DNA of 27,048 nt, taken from the NCBI GenBank assembly GCA_015039465.1, contig MU130382.1:696791-723838 (forward strand), read 5' to 3'. Positions 1-8,686 of the stretch are shown in pieces (position 1 is the stretch's first letter; the number at the start of each line of letters is the position of its first letter). Both the position numbers and the translations under genes were made by a program. This stretch comes from Phlegmacium glaucopus. Its lineage: Eukaryota; Basidiomycota; Agaricomycetes; Agaricales; Cortinariaceae. The notes beneath the pieces were generated by a model. It saw nothing but the letters and a program-made list of their open reading frames with translations, did not search any database and was not told the origin of the DNA.

Positions 1-461
1 AAGACATTTGTCACTCTCTCCAGTCTTTAGTTTTTTGAAAGCCACTATGTAATTTTACGATCGAAAAGCAAGTGATGTGGCATAATAAAAGTATAGAAAA
101 TAGCATTAGTTAGACCACATAGCCAGAAGCACAAAAAAACCCCCAAGCCATCTCTGGTAAAATGTGATGACAAGCTCTGTCCATCGCGGAAAGTGAATGA
201 TCCTTCCAGTTTCTACGAAGAAAGGCTTTGATGGATGCAAATGCTTGCTCGATTGGGTTGAGATCAGGAGAGTAGGGTGGAAGAAAGAGAAGTTTGCAGC
301 CTTTTTTCGACTGGTAGGTAAGCAACTGTAAGAATAGCAAACACATATTACATACCGGCTTCATCTTCAACAAGCTCACGTACAGCTTCTGAGTGGTGGA
401 TATTGCAGTTGTCTAGAATCAACACGCTCCGAGGGCCAGGGTATGGGTTTGTGAGAGGGAT

Positions 462-513
462 CTAAGTCTGATATTATGGCAAGCCAGTAATTCATAGGAA
501 GAGTGGGACATGC
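462..513 (-). other. Putative GC-AG intron in the transposase relic
   Basis: On the minus strand, removing GCATGT...CTTAG (52 nt) joins QEHV to IPLTNPYPGP in phase 0 and restores the second catalytic block. Left in place, this stretch takes the frame away from that block. The donor is GC, which is either a genuine minor donor class or a decayed GT; the neighbouring intron at 301-355 has a normal GTATGT donor. Confidence 0.6.
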
Positions 514-812
514 AACGTGTTCTTGTAGAAATTTGACAAACAGATCTGATGTTACTGATCCAGGGATTATATCATAGGCGATAATGCCATCTATAGTAAG
601 CATGGGTAAGATTGAGAACCTCTGGCCACGAACAAAGCATCTTCTTTGGACCACACGTCTTCCCTTCAGTGACCAGCCCATCTTACGAGATGGGTTCTTT
701 TTGTTCCTGGCAGCTTCATCAATAAACATAATCATTGCTGGATCTGAAACCATTTTGGCAAATTGATTCATGTACATTGAGCGGTCCAAGTCGTTACGCT
801 CCAGTGCATGGA

Positions 813-1393
813 TGTTACATTCCGTCTTACGTTACTCCGGTCCAGCTCCGTCGGAGTTGTTTCCGGTAGTCCGTACTCTGTACAGTGCCTTCCCTTATAT
901 CCCGAACTACTCTTCCTATGTTCAACTCCGAGACTTCTCCGTGTCATTCCGGTTCCTCCGTCCATACTCCAAACCCATTATCACTTCTTCACCACTACCA
1001 CTATTCTTTGTCATCATCTTTCCCATCATCAGTCAGCACACCAGCCATGGATTATTCACCCAAGAATACAGGACCTTTTCCGGGAGCAGAACGCAGCACT
1101 TATATTTATATTCTATATTTCGGTTGCAATTCCTTTTATATTTAAAGTACTCGAACTTGTATGTTTTCCCGCAGTTCGAATATCAACTTTGTTTCCTCCT
1201 CTTGTTCGTCCTCTAAAGTCACTGAGGTCTTCCGTCTTATTACTGCTTCTTCCGTTCCGAAATCAGGACATCTTAGGAGCTGGGCGGCACAGCACACACG
1301 CTGAGGCCAACGTCCTTTCCGCTTACTGTTCCGGTTCCGGTTCCGTCCGTTCCAGAGTAACTCCGACGTGACTTCCTTGTTTTAAACTTAACA
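813..1393 (+). repeat. Solo Ty3/gypsy LTR inserted in the transposase relic
   Basis: This is a 581-bp sequence starting TGTTACATTCC and ending AACTTAACA, so it has the TG...CA ends of an LTR. It is flanked by a direct 5-bp duplication ATGGA (808-812 and 1394-1398). Reading the transposase across it with one copy of ATGGA removed joins VSIH to ALERNDL in frame, so both ends are exact. The same LTR occurs inverted at 8687-9263, next to a gypsy gag, and partially at 23213-23354. No internal region is present, so recombination between two LTRs probably removed it. Confidence 0.92.
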
Positions 1394-1761
1394 ATGGATA
1401 GAAACAGATTTACGTGAGAAATGTAGATGGGAAAGTGATCGAAGAAGGGTAGGAATAGATACAACCACCCCATGGCGTGTGAGGAGTTCATCTTGGAGTT
1501 CATCAAGGTACAGAGTGGGCTCTTGACTAAGCAAGGACTTGATCAGGTCAAGATCAGTGCTGGTAACCGTCCACGAGGGAAGTTGGAAAAAGCCTTTGGA
1601 TTATATGTAACACTGTATTTTCTATGGTAGTTCAGGGTTTGATATATCATTGATTTCTTCACACCAAGAATCCTTTCAATTTCCTTCACTTTGAAGCCCT
1701 CTATATATCGGAGATATGGGATGCGGTCCTTGAGATCATGAGAGACAGGGCGACGAGGCAT

Positions 1762-2438
1762 TGCACTGATGAAAGAGGGAGCAAAGTGCCACTAGTCTTA
1801 GTACTTAAATGCGGTATGTACTTAGAGTTGGCTGGGGACTCAGTTTCGGGGTCCTGTCACCTCTGTAACAAACAGACCCAACATGACATTTTCAAAATTG
1901 CGATTCTGTATAGCTCTGAAAATAGCTGTAACATGCAAATAAGTAGATATCTTACTTAAGTATTTGACTTGGGATAAAGTGGTTCAGAACTGGTTCTCAG
2001 ATTTCTGGCCAATCCAGAACCAGAACCAGAACCAGATGGCTGGGGGTGAACCAGAACCAGAACTGAACCAGAACTGCGGTTCGGTTCAGCTGGTTCTGGT
2101 TCTCTGGACCGGTTCAGAACTGAACTTTGGCATCCCTACATAGCCTCTCCATTGGTATGAGACTTTTGTGTCTATGGCAGTTGCTGGGGAAATCTTTGAT
2201 CATATGATTCTGGAGACGACTCTGAATTCAAAGGCAGCCCAGAGATGAGAACTGGTGGAGGATTGATACCACTCAATTAGGTTGGGAGAAGTTACACTGT
2301 AGGCACCCTGCCATTCCAAAACATCTATGTTTGCCTGAGAATAGAGATGAAAGGAGTTAATTGAAGAACCAGAGAGGGCAAAGGTATCCTATGATGCACA
2401 TCATATTTGTTATCTTTGTTTTGAGCATTGAATACTAG
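1762..2438. repeat. Non-coding repeat DNA with a CCAGAAC/GTTCTGG palindrome
   Basis: I see no gene here. From about 1975 to 2145 there is an imperfect long inverted repeat built of GGTTCAGAACTGG and CCAGAACCAGAAC units. It ends GAACTTTGGCATCCCTA. This looks like a small foldback or MITE-type element, but I found no target duplication. The stretch from 2146 to 2430 has no recognisable feature apart from the hAT target site at its end. Confidence 0.5.
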
Positions 2439-3292
2439 TAGTGATTGACAGGGGTAACCCTTGGGTATCTCAATGCTGACCTGTACCCATACCCCTGAGA
2501 CCCCTACCCATTAAACCCATGGATTTACCTGTCAAAACAAGCCCAAAATCGAGTTGAAAGATATTCATATCTTTACACAAGTTCAATGAGCAACCATCAA
2601 GGGCCTCTGGTACACAAATCCATCACCGTCACACACTCCCTAAAGCCGTGACATCCAAACGAGTAACAGTGTATGACCACCAGAAGGCTAACACTACTAT
2701 GATCACAATATGTTTAACACTGACGTTCTGAGGACAAAAAGTCTAGCAATGACGTCCCAAGGAGAGACACAGCGTACAGGATAAAAGAGCAAACCCAAGC
2801 TCTCTACCCATCCCTCGCTCACTGTCTCTCCCAGGTATGAGTCTTATCCTTCATGTTGCTCATGTCAGTCCCTCGCTCACTATATCTTCCAGAGTGGCCT
2901 ATAGTAGAGCCATATTTTAGTCACCCACCCTCCCACTACCTCTTATCTCTTTATTTATGTCTGCTCTCAGTGCTCTGTACCTAGTAGAGAGATATAATTT
3001 TATTGACCGGTTGGCTAGCCAGAGAGCTGCCAACCGGTTCTGACCCACTACTCCACTCATGTCTCCCACGCCCAGTTGTCATTGGACACCCAAAATGACC
3101 CATAAATGAGCAAGATATGTGCTAAATGATATGTTATATCATTTTGGCTATATCTCTACCAATTCTCATCCGTTTTGGATGTTCTAGGGCTCATTTTGTA
3201 GGTGGTGGGTACAGGAATCTGTACCTGTACCTGTACCTGTCTGTACTCGGCCTGCTTACCCGCAGGAATTCAAAAACCCGTGGCAATCACTA
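2439..3292 (+). mobile_element. Non-autonomous hAT-like element A
   Basis: This 854-bp element has ends TAGTGATTGACAGGGG on the left and CCCGTGGCAATCACTA on the right. It is flanked by a perfect 8-bp direct duplication AATACTAG (2431-2438 and 3293-3300). An 8-bp duplication with a terminal repeat fitting YARNG is the hAT superfamily signature. The subterminal regions carry several GGTACAGG-type units on the right (3211-3245) and GTACCC/TACCC units on the left. There is no transposase frame, so it would depend on a helper in trans. Its interior near 3095-3215 is the reverse complement of element B near 4240-4340. It also holds a perfect 10-bp hairpin arm pair, ACCGGTTGGC at 3006-3015 and its complement at 3029-3038. 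Confidence 0.88.
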
Positions 3293-3300
3293 AATACTAG

Positions 3301-3885
3301 TTCTGCTTTCAACACCTGCTCAGAAGCTGGTACCTTGTCCAGCAATTTAGTCAATATCTTCTCAGCTTGAGCCTCTGTGAATTGAGGTCTTTACAGTCCC
3401 CCACATTTTCCAGGTGGACTCTGGGCAGACTGTCACCAGACACCAGTCCAGAAAATACTAATTTTGGTTGTTAACTTGTTATAATTAGGTATATTTATTC
3501 TGGAGACTGTCCAATGCTAGTTCCACTGTTTGTCTGGTCAGATAATTAGTCCACCAGACAGTACTAATGGACTTTCTGGCAGACAATCACCAGAAATGGG
3601 CCAATGAAGCCTAACAGACAGTCAGTGGACAGCACCAGACTCAACTACTAGTAATATTCAAAAATGTACTAATAGTAGAATTAATATTATTCATTATTAT
3701 ATGGTGGCTGTTAGGGGACAACCAGTAAAACAGTTATGCCTTACAGTCACACTTCTTGGGGAACCCCATAAGCATTGTTATTGACTAAGGTGCAGATCCT
3801 GTATCTGCACCTTAACTATTTATACTAAGGTACATGGTCTGTGCACTTGTATGTACATGTGTGTATAGTGATAAAGATCAGTCAT
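3301..3885. other. Gene-free spacer between two hAT-like elements, with one perfect hairpin
   Basis: I see no coding sequence. Between about 3400 and 3650 there are degenerate short repeats around CCAGAC and CAGACAGT in both orientations, possibly an old decayed inverted-repeat element. At 3786-3814 there is a perfect 12-bp hairpin arm pair, TAAGGTGCAGAT and its complement, with a 5-nt loop. Confidence 0.45.
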
Positions 3886-3893
3886 GTAATACT

Positions 3894-4475
3894 TAGGGAT
3901 TGTCACGGGTTTTTTGGCCCCTGCAGGTTGGTGGGTGGGTACAGGCGGGTATGGGTACAGGTACGGATTCCTGTACCTGCCACCTGTTGAAATATTTCAT
4001 GCCAATCACATCATATCACATCATAGTTGCATCATCATTAGTACTGAATACCTAACCTATAGCGTAAATCTCTCATAGCTACATAGCCACAATTGAATGT
4101 GTATAAGTAGTACAACTGATTGAGGTGAAACCTCATCGGTTTATACTAATTCACTGGGTATTCGCCTACACAGAGTTCATTGACTAAGTTTCTTAATCAT
4201 CCTCTGTAATGTGATCTATAAACCGACATCCAAATTTCTACACCACCTACAGAATGAGCCCAAGATCACTCAAAACGGATAAGAATTGCAGGAGATATGA
4301 CCAAAATGATAGTAACTATCATTTAGCACATATCCCCCTTATTATTTCTGGGCCGCTTTGGGTGTTTTTGAGCTCGTTTTGATGGGTAAACCCATGGGGT
4401 TAGCGGGTATGGGTCCCTGCAGGTGGGGTATGGGTTTCTGCTGAGTTACCCAGGGGTTACCCATGACAATCCCTA
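3894..4475 (-). mobile_element. Non-autonomous hAT-like element B (same family as A, inverted)
   Basis: This 582-bp element begins TAGGGATTGTCACGGGT and ends with the near complement ACCCATGACAATCCCTA. A perfect 8-bp duplication GTAATACT flanks it (3886-3893 and 4476-4483). The ends fit the hAT YARNG rule. The subterminal regions are again rich in GGTACAGG and GGGTATGGG units. Part of the interior (about 4240-4340, with motifs such as AAAACGGATAAGAATTG) matches element A in reverse orientation. No transposase is encoded. Confidence 0.88.
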
Positions 4476-4483
4476 GTAATACT

Positions 4484-4848
4484 AAACTACTAAGCAGATA
4501 GCTACTGGGCTTGTGACTAAGGTGTAATGACTAAGACTACATATTTAGGTCTGGGAGATGGGTAAAGTAGGCGCTAGGGTAGTAAGCTTGTGATGGGACA
4601 TCACATGGTGACAGAGGGTGTCGGGTGGTGCCATAGGTCTAGGCAATAGTGTAGGGTAACCATACAATGGGTGAGATTGATAGATGGGTGGTGCTATGCA
4701 TAAGACTGGGAAGTGTAGGGTAGGACCAAAGGGAGGTCCCCTGACAGTGGCAAGGTCATATTGCCATCCAAATCTTGTGTTTTGTTCAGCCTGTTTTGAC
4801 CATCTAGCACCCATTTAGTGCCCATTTTGACACCTACCTACTTGTTTC
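4484..4848. other. Gene-free stretch
   Basis: No convincing gene. There are short repeats of GACTAAGGTG and GACTAAG near 4510-4540, also seen near 3784, but I can assign no function or element class. Confidence 0.4.
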
Positions 4849-5186
4849 AGTACTTTACCCTCCCCCACATATTTTGAGTGGGTCCAAGCAGGTCCAAGCA
4901 GGTCCAAGCAATCCAAGCAAATTATGACCAAATTCCAACCAAATTCTGAGCAATCTGACCAAATTCTGACCAACTTCTGACCTCATTTAGGGTTAGGTTA
5001 AGGTTTGGTTAGAGTCTATTTAGGGTTAGGATTAAGGTTTATTTAAGAGGTTAGGGCAGTATATTGATCCTAGGTAGTTATAATGAATTTGATGTAAAAT
5101 TGGTTGGAATATGGTTGGATTCTGCTTGGATTCTGCTTGGACTCTCCTCAGACCCACTTGGACCCACTATCATGCACCAATACTGA
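4849..5186. repeat. Inverted-repeat element C with GTCCAAGCA arms and a telomere-like core
   Basis: The arms are AGTGGGTCCAAGCAGG with repeats of GGTCCAAGCA near 4877-4920, and the complement TGCTTGGA...CTTGGACCCACT near 5118-5168. The core (about 4985-5060) holds TTAGGGTTAGG and TTAAGGTTTGG units and ends GTTAGGGCAGTATAT. The outer ends look like CAGTACTTTACC on the left and its rough complement ending CAATACTG on the right. I found no matching target duplication, so the limits are approximate. The core is homologous to that of element E at 6344-6660. Confidence 0.6.
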
Positions 5187-5245
5187 TTGGTAGCATGAGA
5201 AGAAAACTTAAAAGTTGCCATCATGAAAATAAGCAGACTTTGAAT

Positions 5246-5986
5246 TCACTTACCTATTTTGGAAGCAGCCCTGAATCGCATTCCTGGTGCAAGGGGATCC
5301 GTGGAAAGAGTGGAAAGGATCCCCTTGTTGAGCTCTTCGACATCCATGGTAAAGATACCACAGAGTACAGTGGGAAGCAAAGAAGTAGCTTGGAGAGAAG
5401 CGGAAAGTTGTTCAGAAGATAAGATAGGTTTAAAATTGTGTGGATTGACTTCACCATAATCTTTCCCTCCCTCCTTTAGATAGAGGTCAGGACAACAAGT
5501 CAGCGCATCCAGCTTTGTCCTGAGATGGCCTGGGCAAAATCTAATAACCATGTTGAATGCAGAAAGGTACTCGGACCACTGGGCTTGACGCCGGGATAAG
5601 ATCTTGGTGGTCGCAAAATACTCTAGATTTTTATGGTCAGTAACCACATCAATTGGGAAACTAGCACCTTCAAGGTAGTGACGCCAAGCTTTAAAAGCTT
5701 CAAAAATGGCAAGGAGTTCCTTATTGTGTACATCATAATTCAGTTCCGCACCGGAAAAGGTATGCGAATGATATGTGACAGGATGGATTTCTCCATCAGA
5801 ATCACGGATGGAAAGGATAGCTGCTAAAGCGTAATTGGAAGCGTCAGTTTCCACAATGATAGGACAGTTAGGCTTCCAATGTGTCAACACCGGAGCCGAA
5901 ACAAAAGCCTCCTTGAGAGTCTTAAAAGCAAGGCGGCAACTGTCATCAAAAACCCACAGAATATTTTTCTGGGTAAGACGAGTCAA
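5246..5986 (-). pseudogene. Gypsy pol remnant: RT connection and RNase H domain
   Basis: The translated block runs from LTRLTQKNILWVFDDSC through FKTLKEAFVSAPVLTHW to VETDASNYALAAILS, the reverse-transcriptase RNase H-like domain of Ty3/gypsy (RNase H first Asp in ETDAS). KELLAIFEAFKAWRHYL and VVTDHKNLEYF supply further catalytic and structural motifs. SRRQAQWSEYLSAFNMVIRF and PGHLRTKLDALT are the usual end of the domain. The frame is open for 246 codons, then stops in non-homologous sequence where integrase should begin. Upstream it is cut by the inverted-repeat insertion, and about 25 residues of the connection normally expected between WPE and the PLTRLT motif are missing. Confidence 0.85.
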
Positions 5987-6343
5987 CGGAACAAGACTTT
6001 ACACTCACCCACCAGTCCGATCAGAATCTGATTGGAATCCGAGTAGTCCGAGTAAAAACATCAAAAGTCCGAGTTCAGTCCAAGTCAGTCCAAGTTCAGT
6101 CCAAGTTCAGTCTGAGTTCAGTCCGAGCTGAGTCCAAGCTGAGTCCGAGCTGAGTCCGAGCTGAGTCCGAGTCCAAGTAAAAAAATTACTTGGACTTGGA
6201 CTCAGCTCAGACTCAGCTCGGACTACATCAGGAAAAATGATTTTGACACCTTTAGTGCATCCTGGTGCATTGACCATCTGGATTAAATCACATCAGGAGG
6301 CCCTGGGAGTCCCTTAGAATTTATTTAGAATTTATGAATTTTC

Positions 6344-6660
6344 CAGTACTTTTCTGTCCCCCACCAGATCTGATCAGATCTGATCAGAATTGTTATATCC
6401 GACCAGATCTGCTCAGATCTGCTCAGATTCTGAGTGGATCCAAGTGGATCTGAGAAAATAGAGACCTACTAGCTACTTCTGTTAAGGTTTGGTTAAGGTT
6501 TGGTTAAGGTTTGAGTTAAGGTTTGGTTAGGGTTTTATTAAGGTTAGGGAGGTATATAGTTTCCATTCTGCTCAGATCTGACCATCTGAGCAGATCTGCT
6601 CAGAATGCCTGCCAAATCTGCTCAGATCTGGTCAGATCTGGTGGATCACAGAAAAGACCT
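6344..6660. mobile_element. Nested MITE E with AGATCTG arms (9-bp target duplication)
   Basis: This 317-bp element is flanked by a perfect 9-bp duplication TGAATTTTC (6335-6343 and 6661-6669). The left end is CAGTACTTTTCTGTCCC followed by CCACCAGATCTG. The right end, reverse complemented, is AGGTCTTTTCTGTGATCC followed by ACCAGATCTG. Repeated AGATCTGATC and CAGATCTGCT units form long arms, and the core (6480-6556) is TTAAGGTTTGG repeats ending GTTAGGGAGGTATAT. A 9-bp duplication fits Mutator-like elements. There is no coding capacity. Confidence 0.8.
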
Positions 6661-6890
6661 TGAATTTTCATATAGAATGTTTAACTGCCGGGTCCAGGAA
6701 AGTATTTTGCAATTTTCTCAATAAGGAGAGCTGCTATTAATAGAATTTAAACATATTCAGGGTCCTAAAACAATTCTCTACCATCTTTAAAAAATTTCCT
6801 TTTTTGGAATCTTATGTAATCTACTCTGACCCAATGCTTGAAATCATGCTTATCTGTGATCATGTGACCAATGGTCTGTGTGGGAAGAGG

Positions 6891-6935
6891 ACAAACATGG
6901 GTACAAACATGGGTACAAACATGGGTACAAACAAG
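6891..6935. repeat. Short tandem repeat, about 13-bp unit (ACAAACATGGGTA)
   Basis: ACAAACATGGGT-type units are repeated in direct tandem three to four times inside the right half of element D. It is probably a replication-slippage product. It makes the minus-strand reading look like a Thr-His-Val-Cys peptide repeat, which I do not regard as coding. Confidence 0.75.
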
Positions 6936-7154
6936 TAGTCTAAGCAATTTACTTGGACTAAGTCTGAGTAAGTCCAATCAGAATCCAATCAGAATCCAAT
7001 GACACACAGTCCAATCAGATTCCGAGTAGTCCAAGCAATTTACTTGGACTGAACTCGGACTGGGCTCAGACTGGGCTTGGACTGGGCTTAGACTGCTTGG
7101 AATCCCATCAGAATCCAATTAGTCTGATCAAAATTAGTGGCTTAGTGTAAAGAC

Positions 7155-7360
7155 CTTGTTCTGGCCAGTCTTGAATGACTTGGACTTTGGCCAGATCCAT
7201 TGAAAGGCCATCAGGACCGATCATGTGACCTAGGTACTCGACGGAATTGGAGTGGAAAACACATTTCTTACCAAAAATCATTGGACTTTGCATAATGCTC
7301 ATCCATGAAACAGTGAGTGGAACCACTGTCAATGAAAGCAGAAAAATTGACATTCTTGAA
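7155..7360 (-). pseudogene. Gypsy protease and RT remnants fused by an internal deletion
   Basis: Read on the minus strand, the sequence gives NFSAFIDSGSTHCFMDEHYA, the aspartic protease active site (DSGS) typical of Ty3/gypsy. About 10 codons later, in another frame, it gives KKCVFHSNSVEYLGH followed by IGPDGLSMDLAKVQVIQDWPE, which is the RT thumb region. Roughly a kilobase of sequence normally lies between them (the rest of protease and the RT palm with its YLDD box), so an internal deletion near 7270 joined the two. At least one further frame change separates the end of gag from the protease. Confidence 0.8.
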
Positions 7361-7480
7361 GACAAAGAAGAGACACAAAAACTGCTTGGGTTTCTGGAGA
7401 GATTATTGCATTTAGGACTGCAATAAGTTCAGCACAGGGGCTTTCGCAATTCACCATCTGTGCTGAGTCCAGTGAATTGC

Positions 7481-8656
7481 TTAGTCTTTTTTCTCCTCCA
7501 AACTGGAGTCCTTTGGCTTAGCCAGAATGGACTTGGAAACGGAATTAGAAACGGTAGAGGCTTGGCCTTTAGCGGAGCTTGCCTTGGCTAGGTTACAGTC
7601 AGGAACACGATGACCGGACTTGCCACAAAAAAGACAGACTTTATTATCCATCCGGCATTGCCTTTCTTGCTGGGTAAGTCTACCCCGCGAGTCCAGCTTG
7701 CCATCTAGATTAGGTTTTGGAGGAGTGGAAGAAGTCTTACCAGAGTCTGCGGGCTTAGCGGACTTTTGATCTGAAGGCCGAGACTGTTTTCTGGAACTGG
7801 AAGAAGGGTTGGAAGAGGGTACGGAGGAGGATGAAGAAGGAGTAGGACCCTTTGGAGGGTTTTGGCATTGCTGCGGAGTGGGTTCCCAAGAATGTTCTTG
7901 CATATGTTCCCAGTGTCGAGCATTGGCATTTTGAGCTTTTTGATGCATCGTGGCCACGGTCCAAGGCTTGCCATCACCTTTGGTAATTTCATCCTTGAGT
8001 CGGGAAGGTAAACCTTCATAAAACCTATACCTCAGAGCGGACTCACCCCAAAAGCAGCGGACTGCCAAAGAGTTGAACCGGACTAAGTGTTCAGAGATAC
8101 ATTGGCTATCCTTCATTTGGAGGGTCATGAGTTCGTGTTCTATGTCGGCAGATTTGTGGAAAGGGCCAAAGTTGGATTGGAGCTCGTCCACGAAGAGGTC
8201 CCAATCTTCAAGCCAAGACGGAGGTTCATTGGTGAGTCTGGAAATTCCAGGTTCAAACCATTCCTGAGCAATGTCCCGGAGATAGGACAGAGCAAATGTT
8301 ACTTGCTTAGAGTCATCTCAGAATGTGTCAGAAAAGCTCCGGAAATAGAGCCTACACTGAAAAAGAAAAGCTTTCAGTTTCTTAGGGTCCTTACCTGTGA
8401 AGGGTTCAGGCTCTCTAAGTCTGCCAGCCAAATCGGACTTGGCTGAAAATTTCCCGAGGGAATTCAAAGTGGAAACAAGTTCATTGATATGAATAGATGG
8501 AGACTCAGCTTCATCCGTAGTACTCCGAGGTTCATCAATATGACTAGCCTCTTTGACTACATCGGGTATGGGAGTCTGCCTGGTGAGGGTGTGTTCATGG
8601 GACATATTTTCTTGTATTGGTAATGGAGTTTTGGATTTTTTAGAACGAGTTAGCAT
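7481..8656 (-). pseudogene. Gypsy gag (capsid and CCHC nucleocapsid) with one nonsense codon
   Basis: The protein would package element RNA into virus-like particles. The frame runs from an ATG at 8656, about 30 nt inside the LTR, to 7481: 391 codons with a single in-frame TGA at 8318-8320. Before the stop it reads LREPEPFTGKDPKKLKAFLF, and after it VTFALSYLRDIAQEWFEPG, which together form the usual retrotransposon gag core. A Ser/Pro-rich linker and one zinc knuckle, CLFCGKSGHRVPDC, lie near the C-terminus. The frame is otherwise unbroken. The stop falls in TTC-TGA-GAT, which a C-to-T change at a CpG would make from CGA. The terminal AAAAAAGAC-TAA could be a frameshift site, but downstream pol is too damaged to tell. 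Confidence 0.88.
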
Positions 8657-8686
8657 AGAAGGAGCAGGTGAGAAGTTTGAATATAC

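Larger units (their letters stand above)
110..1761 (-). pseudogene. Tc1/mariner (IS630-like) DDE transposase, split by a solo LTR and frameshifted
   Basis: The product would be a cut-and-paste transposase. Read on the minus strand from an ATG at 1761, the N-terminus is a helix-turn-helix region (LKDRIPYLRYIEGFKVKEIE). A second winged-helix-like part follows (LYLDELQDELLTRHGV). Then come the DDE catalytic blocks: MFIDEAARNKK (first Asp), VLILDNCNIHH (second Asp) and YSPDLNPIEQAF (third acidic residue). The three catalytic blocks can be read through if two introns are removed, 462-513 (GC-AG, 52 nt) and 301-355 (GT-AG, 55 nt). Three things break the gene: a solo gypsy LTR at 813-1393, its 5-bp target duplication, and a frameshift near 1570-1580 where the frame leaves FPRGR and resumes one frame over at TVTSTDL. 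I could not define the terminal inverted repeats. The family call is secure, and loss of function is clear from the insertion. Confidence 0.9.
5989..7161. mobile_element. Inverted-repeat element D inserted in gypsy pol, itself carrying element E
   Basis: The outer ends are inverted copies: GGAACAAGACTTTACACT on the left and, reverse complemented, AGAACAAGGTCTTTACACT on the right. The next 40 bp remain similar (GATCAGAATCTGATTGG against GATCAGACTAATTGG). Both flanks are packed with AGTCCAAG, GAGTCCGAG and GACTCAGCTC units that form secondary hairpins, for example 6120-6225. No long open frame is present. I found no target duplication, and host pol sequence is missing at the site. The superfamily is undetermined; a Mutator- or hAT-type MITE is possible. 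Confidence 0.65.

Noticed and set aside
770..1371. Plus-strand frames of up to 187 codons rich in Ser, Leu and Pro
   Set aside because: They lie wholly inside the solo gypsy LTR, whose pyrimidine-rich sequence gives open frames in several phases; the same happens in the LTR copy at 8860-9310.
3205..3245. CTGTACC repeats as a possible CRISPR-like or minisatellite array
   Set aside because: The repeats are few, have no spacers, and occur only at the subterminal ends of the two hAT-like elements.
4985..5060. TTAGGG-like units taken as an interstitial telomere
   Set aside because: The units are irregular (TTAGGGTTAGG mixed with TTAAGGTTTGG) and sit in the core of an inverted-repeat element, with a homologous copy at 6480-6556; a transposon core explains them better.
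6765..6977. Minus-strand frame with a repeated CTHV peptide
   Set aside because: It comes from the short tandem repeat at 6891-6935 inside a non-coding inverted-repeat element.
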